A stretch of 64,000 nucleotides of DNA from Azophilus sp965116165 (GCA_965116165.1 OZ220484.1:1798001-1862000); one strand, 5' to 3'; numbered from the stretch's first letter, positions 34,182-43,891 are shown. Numbers and translations are program-made. The notes: generated from the letters alone by a model not told the origin.

Positions 34182-36329
34182 TCAGAAAATAAAGTCGTCG
34201 CTGTCCAGTAATTCGGTCGGCCCAATCAGTTCAATAGTGCCGCCACCCACCGCCACCAGGTCAATGGCGACCCCTTTGACGACTCCATCGTCATCCCTCA
34301 TCAGACTCATGACAAAATCGTCAGAATCGTCCACACCGCTTAGTCCGCTCAAATCAATCCTGTCGCCCTCGGCGCTGTCGAAATCCAGGATCGTGTCCCT
34401 CTCGCCGCCGCCCGGGGCAGCGGGGGCGAACACAAACGTATCGCCGCCCGCACCGCCGTGCAGGGTGTCGTCGCCGCCGCCGCCATACAGGGTGTCATCG
34501 CCCGCGCCGCCATACAGGGTGTCGGTTCCCGTCTCACCATAAAGCGTGTCATTGTCCGCGTCGCCATGTAGCGCGTCATTGCCGCCGCCACCGTACAGCG
34601 TGTCCTTGCCGGCCCCGCCGTAAAGCCCGCCGACAACGGTTTTACCGGCCTTGTTCACAAAGGTCTTGTCGTCGCCGTCGTTTCCATGCAGTGTGTCGCC
34701 GCCGTCGCCGCCGTCCAGGGTGTCGTTGCCGTCGCCGCCATAAAGCGTGTCATCGCCATCGCCACCGTCCAGGGTGTCGTTGCCGTCGTCGCCATACAGG
34801 GCGTCATCGCCGGCGCGGCCGTACAGCGCGTCGTCGCCATCTCCGCCGTAAAGCCCACCGACAACGGTTTTGGTTTTATCATCCTCCACATAGGTATAGG
34901 TCTTGTCGTCGCCGTCGCCGCCATCCAGGGTGTCGTCGCCGTCGCCCCCGTGCAGCTTGTCCGTGCCGTCTTCGCCCCAAAGCCGGTCGTCGCCGGTGCC
35001 GCCGTCCATATCGTCGTTGCCCTCGCCACCAAAGAGGTCATCCTCGCCGGCACCGCCACTGATGAAGTCATTGCCGGTTCCGCCATTGAGTCCACCAATA
35101 CCCTCCTCGTCAATCTTGTCGTCACCGTCGCCGCCATACAGACAGTCATTTCCTTCGCGCCCGTACAGGGCGTCCGAGCCGCCCTCGCCATACAGTGTGT
35201 CGTTGTCGGAGCCACCCTCCAATGTGTCGTTGCCAGTGCCGCCATGCAGGGTGTCATTGCCGACACCGCCCACCAACCTGTCATTGCCGCCGCGACCATA
35301 TAGAGTGTCATCGCCAGCCTCGCCGTAAAGCCCACGGACAACGATTGTACCGGCCTCGTCCTCATAGCTATTGTCGTCGCCGTCGCCGCCATCCAGCGTG
35401 TCGTCGCCGTCGCGACCATACAGGATGTCGTTGCCGGAGCCACCGTACAGGGTATCATCGCCAGCCCCGCCATCAAGAGTGTCGTCGCCGGCCTCGCCCT
35501 CCAGCGTGTCGTCGCCGCCGCCGCCCTCCAGCGTGTCGTCACCCCCACCGCCTTCGAACGTGTTATCTCCCGAGCCACCTGTCAATATGTCCTTCTTATC
35601 TGTTCCTTCAACGTTTTCAATATCGACAAGCGTGTCGCCCTCGGCATCCCCGCCACTGACGTGGCCGTTGTGAAGATTGACCGTCACGCCAACTGTTGAG
35701 AGTCTGTAGGAGGCCCAGTCCACGCCATCGCCGCCATTCAATGTGTCCCCTCCGGCACCGCCATCCAGCCTGTCGTCACCGCCGCCGCCCGTCAGCGTGT
35801 CGATACCCCCGCCGCCTTTGAGGAAGTTATCTTCCGAGTTGCCCGTCAGGGTGTCATTCCAGTCGGAGCCCTCAACATTCTCAATATGGGAAAGCTTATG
35901 ACTGAAAAGCGTATTGCCCTCGGCATCCTCGCCACTGGCGTGGTAGCGGTCGGGGTCTTCGGGGTCGGTCTGAAGATCGACCGTCACGCGAACTGTCGAG
36001 AACCGGTAGATAACCCAATCCACGCCGGCACCGCCATTCAGGGTGTCTGTGCCGGCGCCGCCAATGAGATCATCGTCACCGTCGCCGCCCTTCAAGACAT
36101 CATTGCCATCACCACCATCCAAATGGTCGTCGCCGCTACCGCCCTCCAAATGGTCAATACCAGAGCCAGCCCAGAGTATGTCGTCACCGTCGCCGCCATA
36201 CAGCTTATCGTCGCCCACACCGCCGGTCAGCCTGTCGTTGCCCGCCAAACCATAAATCCTATAGGCATCGCTGGTGGTGACCGAGTACACATCGTCACCG
36301 GTTGTGCCCTCCCATGATTTTTCCGACAT
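34182..36329 (-). CDS. RTX-repeat protein, 715 aa
   Basis: Start 36329 (MSEKSWEGTTGDDVYSVTTS) is preceded by a GGGAG-type site. The protein is nearly all Ca-binding nonapeptides. Two copies of the GVDWVIYRFSTVRVTVDLQ / GVDWASYRLSTVGVTVNLH unit, each followed by an ENVEG(S/T) turn, are common in proteobacterial RTX proteins. Three blocks contain a KTVVGGLYG(G/E) insert. The C-terminus is DTFVFAPAAPGGGERDTILD to LLDSDDFIF, a plausible type I secretion signal. No catalytic domain is seen. It differs in repeat detail from the 1830-aa protein downstream, so it is not a simple duplicate. The two genes may make partner surface proteins. Confidence 0.9.
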   Translation of the reverse strand: MSEKSWEGTTGDDVYSVTTSDAYRIYGLAGNDRLTGGVGDDKLYGGDGDDILWAGSGIDHLEGGSGDDHLDGGDGNDVLKGGDGDDDLIGGAGTDTLNGGAGVDWVIYRFSTVRVTVDLQTDPEDPDRYHASGEDAEGNTLFSHKLSHIENVEGSDWNDTLTGNSEDNFLKGGGGIDTLTGGGGDDRLDGGAGGDTLNGGDGVDWASYRLSTVGVTVNLHNGHVSGGDAEGDTLVDIENVEGTDKKDILTGGSGDNTFEGGGGDDTLEGGGGDDTLEGEAGDDTLDGGAGDDTLYGGSGNDILYGRDGDDTLDGGDGDDNSYEDEAGTIVVRGLYGEAGDDTLYGRGGNDRLVGGVGNDTLHGGTGNDTLEGGSDNDTLYGEGGSDALYGREGNDCLYGGDGDDKIDEEGIGGLNGGTGNDFISGGAGEDDLFGGEGNDDMDGGTGDDRLWGEDGTDKLHGGDGDDTLDGGDGDDKTYTYVEDDKTKTVVGGLYGGDGDDALYGRAGDDALYGDDGNDTLDGGDGDDTLYGGDGNDTLDGGDGGDTLHGNDGDDKTFVNKAGKTVVGGLYGGAGKDTLYGGGGNDALHGDADNDTLYGETGTDTLYGGAGDDTLYGGGGDDTLHGGAGGDTFVFAPAAPGGGERDTILDFDSAEGDRIDLSGLSGVDDSDDFVMSLMRDDDGVVKGVAIDLVAVGGGTIELIGPTELLDSDDFIF

Positions 36330-36353
36330 GTCTATGCGCTCCCGAACCGAAAT

Positions 36354-36688
36354 TTAGTTTGTTCCGCCCACTATAAAACAGTACGGGACTGCCGTCAACA
36401 GGTTTTTATCCTTCATCCCCTGATGAGCATCGCCGGAGGCGCCGCGGTCGCGGATCTTCACGGAAACCGCCTCGTCCAGCAGCTCGAACAGCCCGAACCG
36501 CCGGGCGGTCCGGGCGAGAATCGACGCGCCGCCGGGCGGTCGCGCCGGTCTTGGCATTGACCCGCGGGCGCTTGCGGGAGGGGGGCGGGCGTGTAACAGT
36601 TCCATGCTCGGGCTCCTTGTGTGGTTGGATGAAACAAGCATGCCCGAATCGGCGGGGGAAGGTTCCGAAAGGTATCCGAGCCGGTACA
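36354..36688 (-). mobile_element. Right end remnant of IS481-like element plus a second transposase scrap
   Basis: The part 36535-36688 matches the right end of the intact IS (9000-9236): same transposase N-terminus (MLVSSN.TRSPSM) with its ribosome site, ending in the inverted repeat '...gagccggtaca'. The part nearer the RTX gene (about 36410-36530) encodes ARTARRFGLFELLDEAVSVK and IRDRGASGDAHQG, which looks like a scrap of a different transposase (IS1380-like is a guess). Nothing here is functional. From 36689 to the TonB gene (~190 bp) I see no gene. Confidence 0.75.
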
Positions 36689-36877
36689 GAACAACATGGC
36701 AACACAGTCAACACACGGGAGAACCAATCCCAAGCCGGAACGATTTAGCCATCGCCCCCCCATGTCGACAGGCCACGGGCCGATGGGCCATTGATGCGGG
36801 CGGGGGAGGACGGCCCGCACCCCCCGGGACCGCGGTCGTTGGCGAGATGGTCCTCCGGCGACATGGTTTTTCGGTTG

Positions 36878-39800
36878 TTAGAACCGCCTTGCAATCCGCA
36901 TGACAAAGGTGCGCCCCGGGATCTGGTAGCCAACCCCCGGCAGCGTGTTGAAGATGCGCGTCGTTTCATCCCGGGGAACGTTGTCGCCGACAATGGGCGG
37001 CTTTTTGTCGAAGACATTGTTGATGCTCGCAATGATGTCCCATTCGTTGTTGCGCCAGCGCAGGGAGGCGGTGTGGTAGAGGGTTTTCCTGGTTTCAACC
37101 ACGCGGTCGGGATTGTTCGTGTCGGGGTCGTAAACCGGATCCTCCGAGGTGTCGCCGATGAAATGGAGCCGCCAAAAGGCCGTCCAATCCCGATGGTCGA
37201 CCCGGATGTCCATCTCGCCCGACCACTTGGGGTAGCCCCAGTTGCCGACGCTGTTCCAGTGGTCGTCGAACAACTCCGTGCTCTGTTCCATCAGGCGGGT
37301 GATGGTGCCGTCCAGGGTCAGGTCGAAGGTTGAAAATTCCCGCTCGTAGAGAAAATCGACATCGTAGCCCCGGCTCACCCGGCGGCCGATGTTGACCAGT
37401 GACGCATTGATGCTGGACAGAAAGCCCGTATCGTCCCGGGCGCCAATGCGGTCGCACCAGGCGCTCGACAAGCCGGCGGAGCCGTAGCAGGTGTTCAGAA
37501 TGTGGAAGGTGCCTGGATTGGAGACGGTGTTTTTCAACGAAATATCAAACCAGCTAAGGGCGACGGACATTCCCGGCGCTTCGGGCTGTAGGACAAAACC
37601 CGCCGTCCAGGATCTGGAGGTCTCGGCTTCGAGCTCTTGGTTGCCGCCGACAATATTGCGTATGCTCGGCGCACCGTCGGCGCCGAAATCCGGCGCCAGG
37701 CCCTGGGCCGCGCAGTTTTCGTAGATCGCATCCCCCGGCTCGTATTCTTCCCCGTAGCTGATGCAGGGGTCGTTTTGCCCGGAAACGAAACCGGTTTGGC
37801 CCGCCAGGAATTGTTCGTATAGGTCCGGCGCGCGGAAAGAGGTTCCCCGGGTGGCGCGCCAGCGCAACCAGGGAAGCATTCGCCAATCCACCGCCAGGCG
37901 ATGGGTGGCGTTGTCGCCGTGGGAATCGTAGTCCGTCCAGCGCCCCGCCGCATGCACGATGACTTCCTCCGCGAGTGGCGCGTCCCCTAATAGCGGGATT
38001 TCCAATTCGCCAAAAAGTTCCAGCACCGCGTCGTTGCCGCTGGTGATGCCCGATGTCGTGGAGCCCCAGTAGTTGCTCCGCCGCGCATCCGGGTCGGGCA
38101 CATCGTTGATGTCTTCTTTGCGATACTCCACCCCGAGCACGGCGGCCACCGGCTCTTCGCTCGGCATCTCGAACAGGGTGCCGGTAATGTGCCCGGAGAA
38201 CTGCAGGGTTTTGTGGGTGGTGTCGCCGCGGGTGTCCTTGCGCAGGAAATTGAGCACATCCCGCGGCAGGCGCCCGTGCAACAGGGCATCCTCGGAAAAC
38301 AGGTTGGCGGGTACGCAGTCCGGGATCGAGTTGTCCGCGCACACGAGATTGCCCGCCTCGTCGAGCCGGGCGTTCAACGACGCCCCAACCCGGTCGGCGA
38401 GCAACTGCTGATCTTCATAGCTGCCGTCGGACCAGCCATGGCCGATGTGGGTGTCGTAGGCCCAGGTTGCGGAAATATCCCCGGCGAGCCCCGCGAAGAC
38501 ATTGATTCGGTCGATGAAAATTCTGCCCACCGGATCCAGCAACCCGTAGGTGGGCATGACCGCCATCGCGCTGAATCCGCCGAACGATGCCAGCGGGCCC
38601 TGGACGCCGAACGGATTGGTGGGGTTGGATGCCGGCACTGTGGGGAAGAATTGGCGATGGCCGGAGCTGTGCCTGGTGGAGCGGTGGTTGTAGTAGAACT
38701 CGTAATAGGCGTTGGCGGCGCGCCCGGCGATCTCGAAATCCTTGTCCGCAAGGGACGTTATCGAAAAGCTTTCGGTATCGGGGATGATCTGGTCGGTGGC
38801 GGGATTGCGTTCGTCCCGGTAGAACGCGCCCTCGTTGTCATAAAGGGGTTCGTCGTTGAACGGGTCAAGGCCATTGACTGGAATGGGGGTGAAATAGGGG
38901 ATGCCGAAGCGGCCCGGCCCCGACGGGTCGAAATAGGGGTTGTTCCGGTCGGGCGTGGCGAGGCTCGGCTCATAGCGTACCCATCCGAAGGGGGAGGTGG
39001 CAAAGCCGTGGACAAACCCGAAGCACAGGGGCTCCCCCGTGTCCGGGTGGGCGTTGTCGATGCGGCCGTCGCCATCCTGATCGGTGAGGCGCGGGCGCAC
39101 ATCGCAGGCCGCCCAGTCGCGGCCGTCCCGCGTCATTCGCTCGGTTCGTCCGTAGCCGAGGGACAGATTGAACGACCAGTCGTCGCCCACTTTCCCCCAG
39201 GTCGCATCGAACCCCATCTCCTCGGCGCCGCCCTGTTCGGGAAACCCGCCCGCCACATTGACCTGAAAACCATCGATTCGTTTTTTGGTTATGACATTGA
39301 CGACCCCGGCAATGGCATCGGCGCCGTAGATGGACGAAGCGCCGTCCTTGAGGATTTCATAGCGGCTCACAACCGATGTGGGCAGCGCCGTCAAATCTAC
39401 CGAATTGGTGGCGCCGCGAACGCCGGAAGGCCCCCAGCGCCTGCCGTTTACCAGCGTCAGCGTGCGCTGCTCGCCGAGGCCCCGGAGCGATACCGACCGT
39501 GCCCCCGGCCCCCCGTCGGTGACAAGGCCGGAGAACGTATTGTCGATTTGCTGGCCGACGGCAATCGTCGAACCCTGCAGAATGTCGGCGCTGTTGAGTA
39601 GGCCCGCAAGCGCCGCGGTTTCGCTGGTGATAATGGTGATGGGGGCGGTGCTGCTGAACTCGTTGCGCCGAATGCGGGAGCCGGTAACCACAATTTCCTC
39701 GACCGCCGCCGATTCCACCACGGATTGTTCCCCCGCGCCGGGTGGCGGATACTCCTCCCCCGCAATGACTTCCGACACCACCGTCCCGGGCGATTGGTTC

Positions 39801-39895
39801 GACCGCGCACTTTCCCGCGCAATCGCAAAATCGCCCAACATGCTCCACAAGCCAAGCGCAACCAAGACGGGAACGACGAATTTTCCGATCATCAT
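36878..39895 (-). CDS. Large TonB-dependent receptor
   Basis: An outer-membrane receptor of 1005 aa. Start 39895 gives a hydrophobic leader (MMIGKFVVPVLVALGLWSML) and has GGAGG upstream. The plug begins EEIVVTGSRIRRNEFSSTAP and includes VSLRGLGEQRTLTLVNGRRW and SIYGADAIAGVVNVITKKRI. The barrel has the typical FRAPDLYEQFLAG and VGGNQELEAETSRSWTAGFV repeats and ends in GRTFVMRIARRF. This is the large-receptor type that in marine bacteria often takes up carbohydrates, peptides or lipids, not siderophores; the substrate is not evident. Its gene starts 4 bp after yggX, an odd neighbour for a housekeeping trio. Confidence 0.93.
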   Translation of the reverse strand: MMIGKFVVPVLVALGLWSMLGDFAIARESARSNQSPGTVVSEVIAGEEYPPPGAGEQSVVESAAVEEIVVTGSRIRRNEFSSTAPITIITSETAALAGLLNSADILQGSTIAVGQQIDNTFSGLVTDGGPGARSVSLRGLGEQRTLTLVNGRRWGPSGVRGATNSVDLTALPTSVVSRYEILKDGASSIYGADAIAGVVNVITKKRIDGFQVNVAGGFPEQGGAEEMGFDATWGKVGDDWSFNLSLGYGRTERMTRDGRDWAACDVRPRLTDQDGDGRIDNAHPDTGEPLCFGFVHGFATSPFGWVRYEPSLATPDRNNPYFDPSGPGRFGIPYFTPIPVNGLDPFNDEPLYDNEGAFYRDERNPATDQIIPDTESFSITSLADKDFEIAGRAANAYYEFYYNHRSTRHSSGHRQFFPTVPASNPTNPFGVQGPLASFGGFSAMAVMPTYGLLDPVGRIFIDRINVFAGLAGDISATWAYDTHIGHGWSDGSYEDQQLLADRVGASLNARLDEAGNLVCADNSIPDCVPANLFSEDALLHGRLPRDVLNFLRKDTRGDTTHKTLQFSGHITGTLFEMPSEEPVAAVLGVEYRKEDINDVPDPDARRSNYWGSTTSGITSGNDAVLELFGELEIPLLGDAPLAEEVIVHAAGRWTDYDSHGDNATHRLAVDWRMLPWLRWRATRGTSFRAPDLYEQFLAGQTGFVSGQNDPCISYGEEYEPGDAIYENCAAQGLAPDFGADGAPSIRNIVGGNQELEAETSRSWTAGFVLQPEAPGMSVALSWFDISLKNTVSNPGTFHILNTCYGSAGLSSAWCDRIGARDDTGFLSSINASLVNIGRRVSRGYDVDFLYEREFSTFDLTLDGTITRLMEQSTELFDDHWNSVGNWGYPKWSGEMDIRVDHRDWTAFWRLHFIGDTSEDPVYDPDTNNPDRVVETRKTLYHTASLRWRNNEWDIIASINNVFDKKPPIVGDNVPRDETTRIFNTLPGVGYQIPGRTFVMRIARRF

Positions 39896-39899
39896 AGCG

Positions 39900-40199
39900 C
39901 TAACCCTCCCCGGCGCATCGGCCTTCGGGCGGCTCGGGCGGTGTGTAGCCCTCGATTCGGTCAATGGGCTCGTTGGCGAGGAATTTTTCCATCTGCTCGC
40001 TCAGATAGCGGCGGGCCTGTGGATCGATGAGGCTCAGGTTTTTTTCGTTGATGAGCATCGTCTGCGCGGCCTGCCATTCCGTCCAGGCCTGGCGCGACAC
40101 GTTCTCGAATATATCACGACCCTTGGGGCCGGGCAGGGGCGGTGCCGGTAAACCTTCGAGTTCCCGGCGATACCTGCGGCAGAAGACGATACGATTCAT
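39900..40199 (-). CDS. yggX: Fe(2+)-trafficking protein YggX
   Basis: A 99-aa cytosolic protein. The start ATG 40199 gives the classic N-terminus MNRIVFCRRYRRELEGL with the conserved Cys, then GPKGRDIFENVSRQAWTEWQ and AQTMLINEKNLSLIDPQARR. The family protects Fe-S clusters and supplies Fe(II) under oxidative stress. It lies downstream of mutY, an Fe-S enzyme, the usual gammaproteobacterial order. Confidence 0.95.
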   Translation of the reverse strand: MNRIVFCRRYRRELEGLPAPPLPGPKGRDIFENVSRQAWTEWQAAQTMLINEKNLSLIDPQARRYLSEQMEKFLANEPIDRIEGYTPPEPPEGRCAGEG

Positions 40200-40275
40200 G
40201 GCGCTTTCGAGGTGTTCATCATTGACTCCGGTATGGCAGAGCGCTACAGGCCGCCAGTTTGCCCGCATCCGCCAG

Positions 40276-41391
40276 TCACCCGGCGTTGCGGCGAGCCGCC
40301 TCGGGCGGGGTGTGCCTTCGGTCGGGGCCAGCCCGGCCAGGCTCCGCGGATAGGCTGGCCAACAGCCTAAGCACGGGGGCGGGCAAACCGAAATCCCGAT
40401 GGCTGGCGGGATGATACCAGCGCACCTCGCCGTGGTCGGCGATCAGTGCCGGAAGGTTGTTCAACTCAAGGTGGTGCGGCTCGATGTCGAGGTGGAAATG
40501 CGAGAAGGTGTGGCGGAACAGGGCACCTGTCCGGTGCTTTGTCACGGCGCTGTCCCGGATGCCGAATTCCCGACAGACTTGCTCCGGCGGTACGTTGACG
40601 CCCCGTTGCGGTGGCGTCCACAGCCCACCCCAGACACCGCCCAAGGTGCGGCGCTCAAGCAGGCAGGCGCCCCGATCGGTGGTGATGACATACATCCGCG
40701 CCCCGCGCACCGGCTTGGCCCGGGCGCGCTGGCGCATTGGGTAATCCTCGGCGCGACCGGACTCCAATGCCTTGCAGCGCGCGGAGACCGGGCAGGCGTC
40801 GCAACGGGGCGCGCGGCGCAAACAAACGGTGGCGCCGAGATCCATGATCGCCTGGGTGTAGTTGGCGACAGGGTGGCGGGGGGTATGGGTCTCCGCGTGA
40901 TTCCACAACCGCTTGAGTGTCGAGGACCGGGCAATGTTGCCGTCAACGGCGTGGAAGCGGCTGAGGACGCGTTTCGCGTTGCCGTCCAGGATGGCGGCGG
41001 GTTGGCCGTGCGCAAGCGCCAGAATCGCCGCCGCCGTCGAGCGCCCGATGCCGGGCAGTGCCTCGAGCTTGTCGCGGGTGGCGGGAAGGGCGCCGTTGGT
41101 TTTTGCGACCCGTTGCGCGGCCCGGTGCAGGTTGCGCGCCCGGGCGTAGTAGCCGAGGCCCGTCCACAGGTTCAACACCTCGTCGAGGTTGGCGGCGGCC
41201 AGGCTCCCGAGATCGGGAAAGCGCTCCATGAAGCGCTCGTAGTAGGGGATAACGGTTTGCACCTGGGTTTGTTGCAGCATGACCTCCGAGATCCACACCC
41301 GATAGGGCGTTGGTTGGCGCTGCCAGGGCAGGTCTTTGCGGCCGTGCCGGTCAAACCAGGCGAGTAGTTGGTTGGTGAACCAATCTCCCAT
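40276..41391 (-). CDS. mutY: A/G-specific adenine glycosylase MutY
   Basis: A 371-aa base-excision repair enzyme that removes A opposite 8-oxoG. ATG 41391 gives the standard start MGDWFTNQLLAWFDRHGRKD. The catalytic Glu lies in WISEVMLQQTQVQTVIPYYE. The helix-hairpin-helix is LPGIGRSTAAAILALAHGQP with the catalytic Asp in ILDGNAKRV. The [4Fe-4S] ligands are CLRRAPRCDACPVSARC. The C-terminal NUDIX-like 8-oxoG domain follows (RGARMYVITTDRGACLLERR, GGVWGGLWTPP). It sits between asmA and yggX. Confidence 0.97.
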   Translation of the reverse strand: MGDWFTNQLLAWFDRHGRKDLPWQRQPTPYRVWISEVMLQQTQVQTVIPYYERFMERFPDLGSLAAANLDEVLNLWTGLGYYARARNLHRAAQRVAKTNGALPATRDKLEALPGIGRSTAAAILALAHGQPAAILDGNAKRVLSRFHAVDGNIARSSTLKRLWNHAETHTPRHPVANYTQAIMDLGATVCLRRAPRCDACPVSARCKALESGRAEDYPMRQRARAKPVRGARMYVITTDRGACLLERRTLGGVWGGLWTPPQRGVNVPPEQVCREFGIRDSAVTKHRTGALFRHTFSHFHLDIEPHHLELNNLPALIADHGEVRWYHPASHRDFGLPAPVLRLLASLSAEPGRAGPDRRHTPPEAARRNAG

Positions 41392-41604
41392 TGCAAACTG
41401 CGACAATGCCTTCTCGATAGCATGACCGATCTTCTGCGATGGGTCTAAGACGGGATTGAACGCCTTGGCGGGAGAACCCCGCCCATCAACCCCCTCCCGC
41501 GATTCAGGCATTGTTCTCTCGCGTGGGCGTTCCGGGAGTGGCCGGGTTTCCTGCTTGCATTGCCATCGGTGAGCTGAAAATCTGATCGGTGCCCCGCCCC
41601 TCGA

Positions 41605-43452
41605 TCACTGTTTTTCCTCGGGGGTGTCTCGCAACACATCGAGCAAGGAGCGGGCCGCGTCTCGATAGCCCTCCGGCACCTGTTCGTCGATCATCGCGTC
41701 GGGGGTCTTGAGCAGCGCGGAATCCACCCCGGACTCCAGGTAATCGAGCAGGGAGCGCGCCCGCCCGCGATAGCCCTCCGGCACGAAGCCGTCGATGAAC
41801 TCGTCCGCCTTGGCCCGGCCCCTGTCGGCCGCCGTGCCGAGGAAGGTGCGCTCCGCATCCAGGCGGCAATCCGGTCGGCCGAGCCCGCCGCCGCAACGGA
41901 AGTGGAAAGACAATGCCGCGACGCTTGGAGGCAGGGGCAAGCCCCATCGTTGGGCGCTTTCCCCAAGGGTCAGGACACCAAGCAGGCCCAATTGATCTTT
42001 CGGAAGGTGATAGGTGCCCTCCGCCTCGAGACTGAGGCCATCCAGGGCTAGGCCTAGGCGGTGCCGTTCCCCGGTGCCTCGCCAGGCGCCGGATAGGCTT
42101 TCATAGTTGAAGGTTGCGGACGGCGTCGGCTCACTATTTGCGGGTGCGGGGGTATGCGGGGAATGGTATTCGCTGCCGAAATGGGGTGTGCCCGGTGCGG
42201 GAATGGGCGATTGGTCGATAATCTCCGCAAGGGGCGCCAGAATCCAATCGAAATCGAGGGTTACGGTTCCGGCCCCGGTGGCAAAACGAATATCCGCATC
42301 GAGCGTTTCGGCAAGTTCGTAGGCCGTATTGCCCGCCATACCAATCCTGCCGTTTAGGCTGAGCGGTGCGGCGATGGGGCCTTCCATGCCGAGGGCTCTC
42401 CCGAGGCGGAGGCCATCCACATTGGCAAGATGCGGCTCGATCTCCCACGCAACCGGTGTTTGAGCGGCATGCACAACCATCTGCAACTGCGCCTCGCCAC
42501 CTAGAGCCGAGGGTGCGCGTGCGGAAACAACACTGCTGCCCTCTTTGTTGTCGAGCACGACATGGGCGTTCTCGACAAGTTCGGTGGCGAACCTTAGACG
42601 GTGGAAATCACAACGGCCATCCCAATCGTAGGCGCGCATGAAATCCAGGGGCAGAATGGCATCGGCCTCTTCCGCGTCTCCGTTCCGGAGTCGGGCCGGC
42701 TCCTCCGGCGAGCGCACAGAGTCCGGGGGCAAAAAGGTGTCTTCCGCGGTTTGCGGTGTTTCGCCCCGGCGGTTGGTTTGGGTGTTTCCCCCGGGCTGTG
42801 GCGATGCTGGAGGCCCAATGATGGGGGCGGTTTGCGGCGTTTGCGGAGATGGGGCAATTGCCCTCGGGGTTGGCGTGTCGGCGGCGGCGGGCCCGAGAAC
42901 TTCCAAATCACAGATGCCGTCGGCGTTGGGGAGTTTGAAAGCTAGGTTGTCCATGCGCAGACGGTCGGCGGTAAACATCAGTGTGCCGCGCAGCGCAATA
43001 TCGATGGGTGCCCGGGTGGCGTGGGTATGGACGAGTTTGGCTTCGAGCGGCACCGCGCCACCGAGGCGGATATCGCGGAGCCTGAGATGCTGCGCCCGCA
43101 GATTTCCGCCCATCGCGTCCACATTGAGGTTGCCGATTGCGATTTCGGCGATTTCCCAGTTGGCCGGGGTGGTTGGGTTGCGGGCCATCGAGGTAAATTT
43201 TGGCCGTAGAAACAGCTCGTCGACCGTCCACATACGCCCTCGGTGGGCCATGTGCAGGTCGCGCGCCATCAACCCCGGCCAGGGTTGCAGCCGCCACTCG
43301 AGCCCACCGCGAATTTCCATCGGGATACCGATTTCACGCTCGGCGTAGGCGACCAGGGCGGTTTTGAAGCGATTGGCGTCTTGGACGAACCAGGCCGCGA
43401 TTCCAACAAAGGCCAGGAATAGAATCGAGAGGATGATCAGCAACCGGCGCAT
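41605..43452 (-). CDS. asmA: AsmA-family protein
   Basis: A 615-aa envelope protein anchored by one N-terminal helix (LLIILSILFLAFVGIAAWFV) with a large periplasmic AsmA domain (GIPMEIRGGLEWRLQPWPGL). The VSVRLRP-like middle is beta-rich, with a long Pro/Thr-rich low-complexity insert at about residues 190-250 (TPQTAPIIGPPASPQPGG). AsmA proteins are linked to phospholipid transport to, and assembly of, the outer membrane. The C-terminal ~70 aa contain two similar repeats of the form D(G/E)...VPEGYR.(R/A)AR.LLD. A family B repeat ends 25 bp upstream of the start codon. Confidence 0.88.
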   Translation of the reverse strand: MRRLLIILSILFLAFVGIAAWFVQDANRFKTALVAYAEREIGIPMEIRGGLEWRLQPWPGLMARDLHMAHRGRMWTVDELFLRPKFTSMARNPTTPANWEIAEIAIGNLNVDAMGGNLRAQHLRLRDIRLGGAVPLEAKLVHTHATRAPIDIALRGTLMFTADRLRMDNLAFKLPNADGICDLEVLGPAAADTPTPRAIAPSPQTPQTAPIIGPPASPQPGGNTQTNRRGETPQTAEDTFLPPDSVRSPEEPARLRNGDAEEADAILPLDFMRAYDWDGRCDFHRLRFATELVENAHVVLDNKEGSSVVSARAPSALGGEAQLQMVVHAAQTPVAWEIEPHLANVDGLRLGRALGMEGPIAAPLSLNGRIGMAGNTAYELAETLDADIRFATGAGTVTLDFDWILAPLAEIIDQSPIPAPGTPHFGSEYHSPHTPAPANSEPTPSATFNYESLSGAWRGTGERHRLGLALDGLSLEAEGTYHLPKDQLGLLGVLTLGESAQRWGLPLPPSVAALSFHFRCGGGLGRPDCRLDAERTFLGTAADRGRAKADEFIDGFVPEGYRGRARSLLDYLESGVDSALLKTPDAMIDEQVPEGYRDAARSLLDVLRDTPEEKQ

Positions 43453-43477
43453 GAGTGATGTACGTGGTCAAAAAAAA

Positions 43478-43578
43478 GGGAATTATATAGATGGGCTGAC
43501 AGAAGCCGGCATGTGGTGGTTTCCCCCCACTAAAACCTCGACATTAGTTGGATGTCAACTTATGTATAGTAAGTACCC
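43478..43578 (+). repeat. Family B MITE copy
   Basis: A 101-bp element from 'gggaattatatagatggg' to 'tatagtaagtaccc'. Its left end lies 25 bp from the asmA start codon. Target duplication is not clear (flanks are A-rich on both sides). A family A element follows after ~20 bp. Confidence 0.8.
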
Positions 43579-43597
43579 AAGAAAAGCGAATTATATG

Positions 43598-43687
43598 GGG
43601 GAACCTCCGATTAATCCTGTAGTCGCGGCATTCGATTTAATAAAATCAATAGCTTACGATTAGCTAAATGCTGCTTTATCGAATTGT
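43598..43687 (+). repeat. Family A MITE-like repeat, reversed and truncated
   Basis: It runs from 'gggaacctccgattaatcct' through 'aaaatcaatagcttacgatt' to 'gctttatcgaattgt', then stops before the terminal 'cagaacttcc'. It lies in the asmA-hisB intergenic region together with family B and C copies. Confidence 0.75.
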
Positions 43688-43891
43688 GCGTCGCAGCGGC
43701 CTATGTTCACTTGCCTCGGGTGGTGCCGCGGTTCGGCATTTGCACGAACCGAACAGCACCCGGGCCTTGGCTTGGCAGCGTCCGAAAATTCAAACTGACA
43801 CAGCGCCCAACACTGGCCTGATGAGCCTGTGCCGTAGAACACCTGCGAGTGTTAATGGTGGGAATGTGAAGCCGAAATACCCTCAAAATCA

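Noticed and set aside
31047..34211. A 1054-codon open frame on the plus strand (Val/Ala/Gly-rich)
   Set aside because: It is the exact antisense of the RTX repeats. GC-rich tandem repeats without stops leave other frames open; the protein has no real features. The same holds for long plus-strand frames at 28779-30977, 34686-35303, 59789-61309 and 61358-62518.
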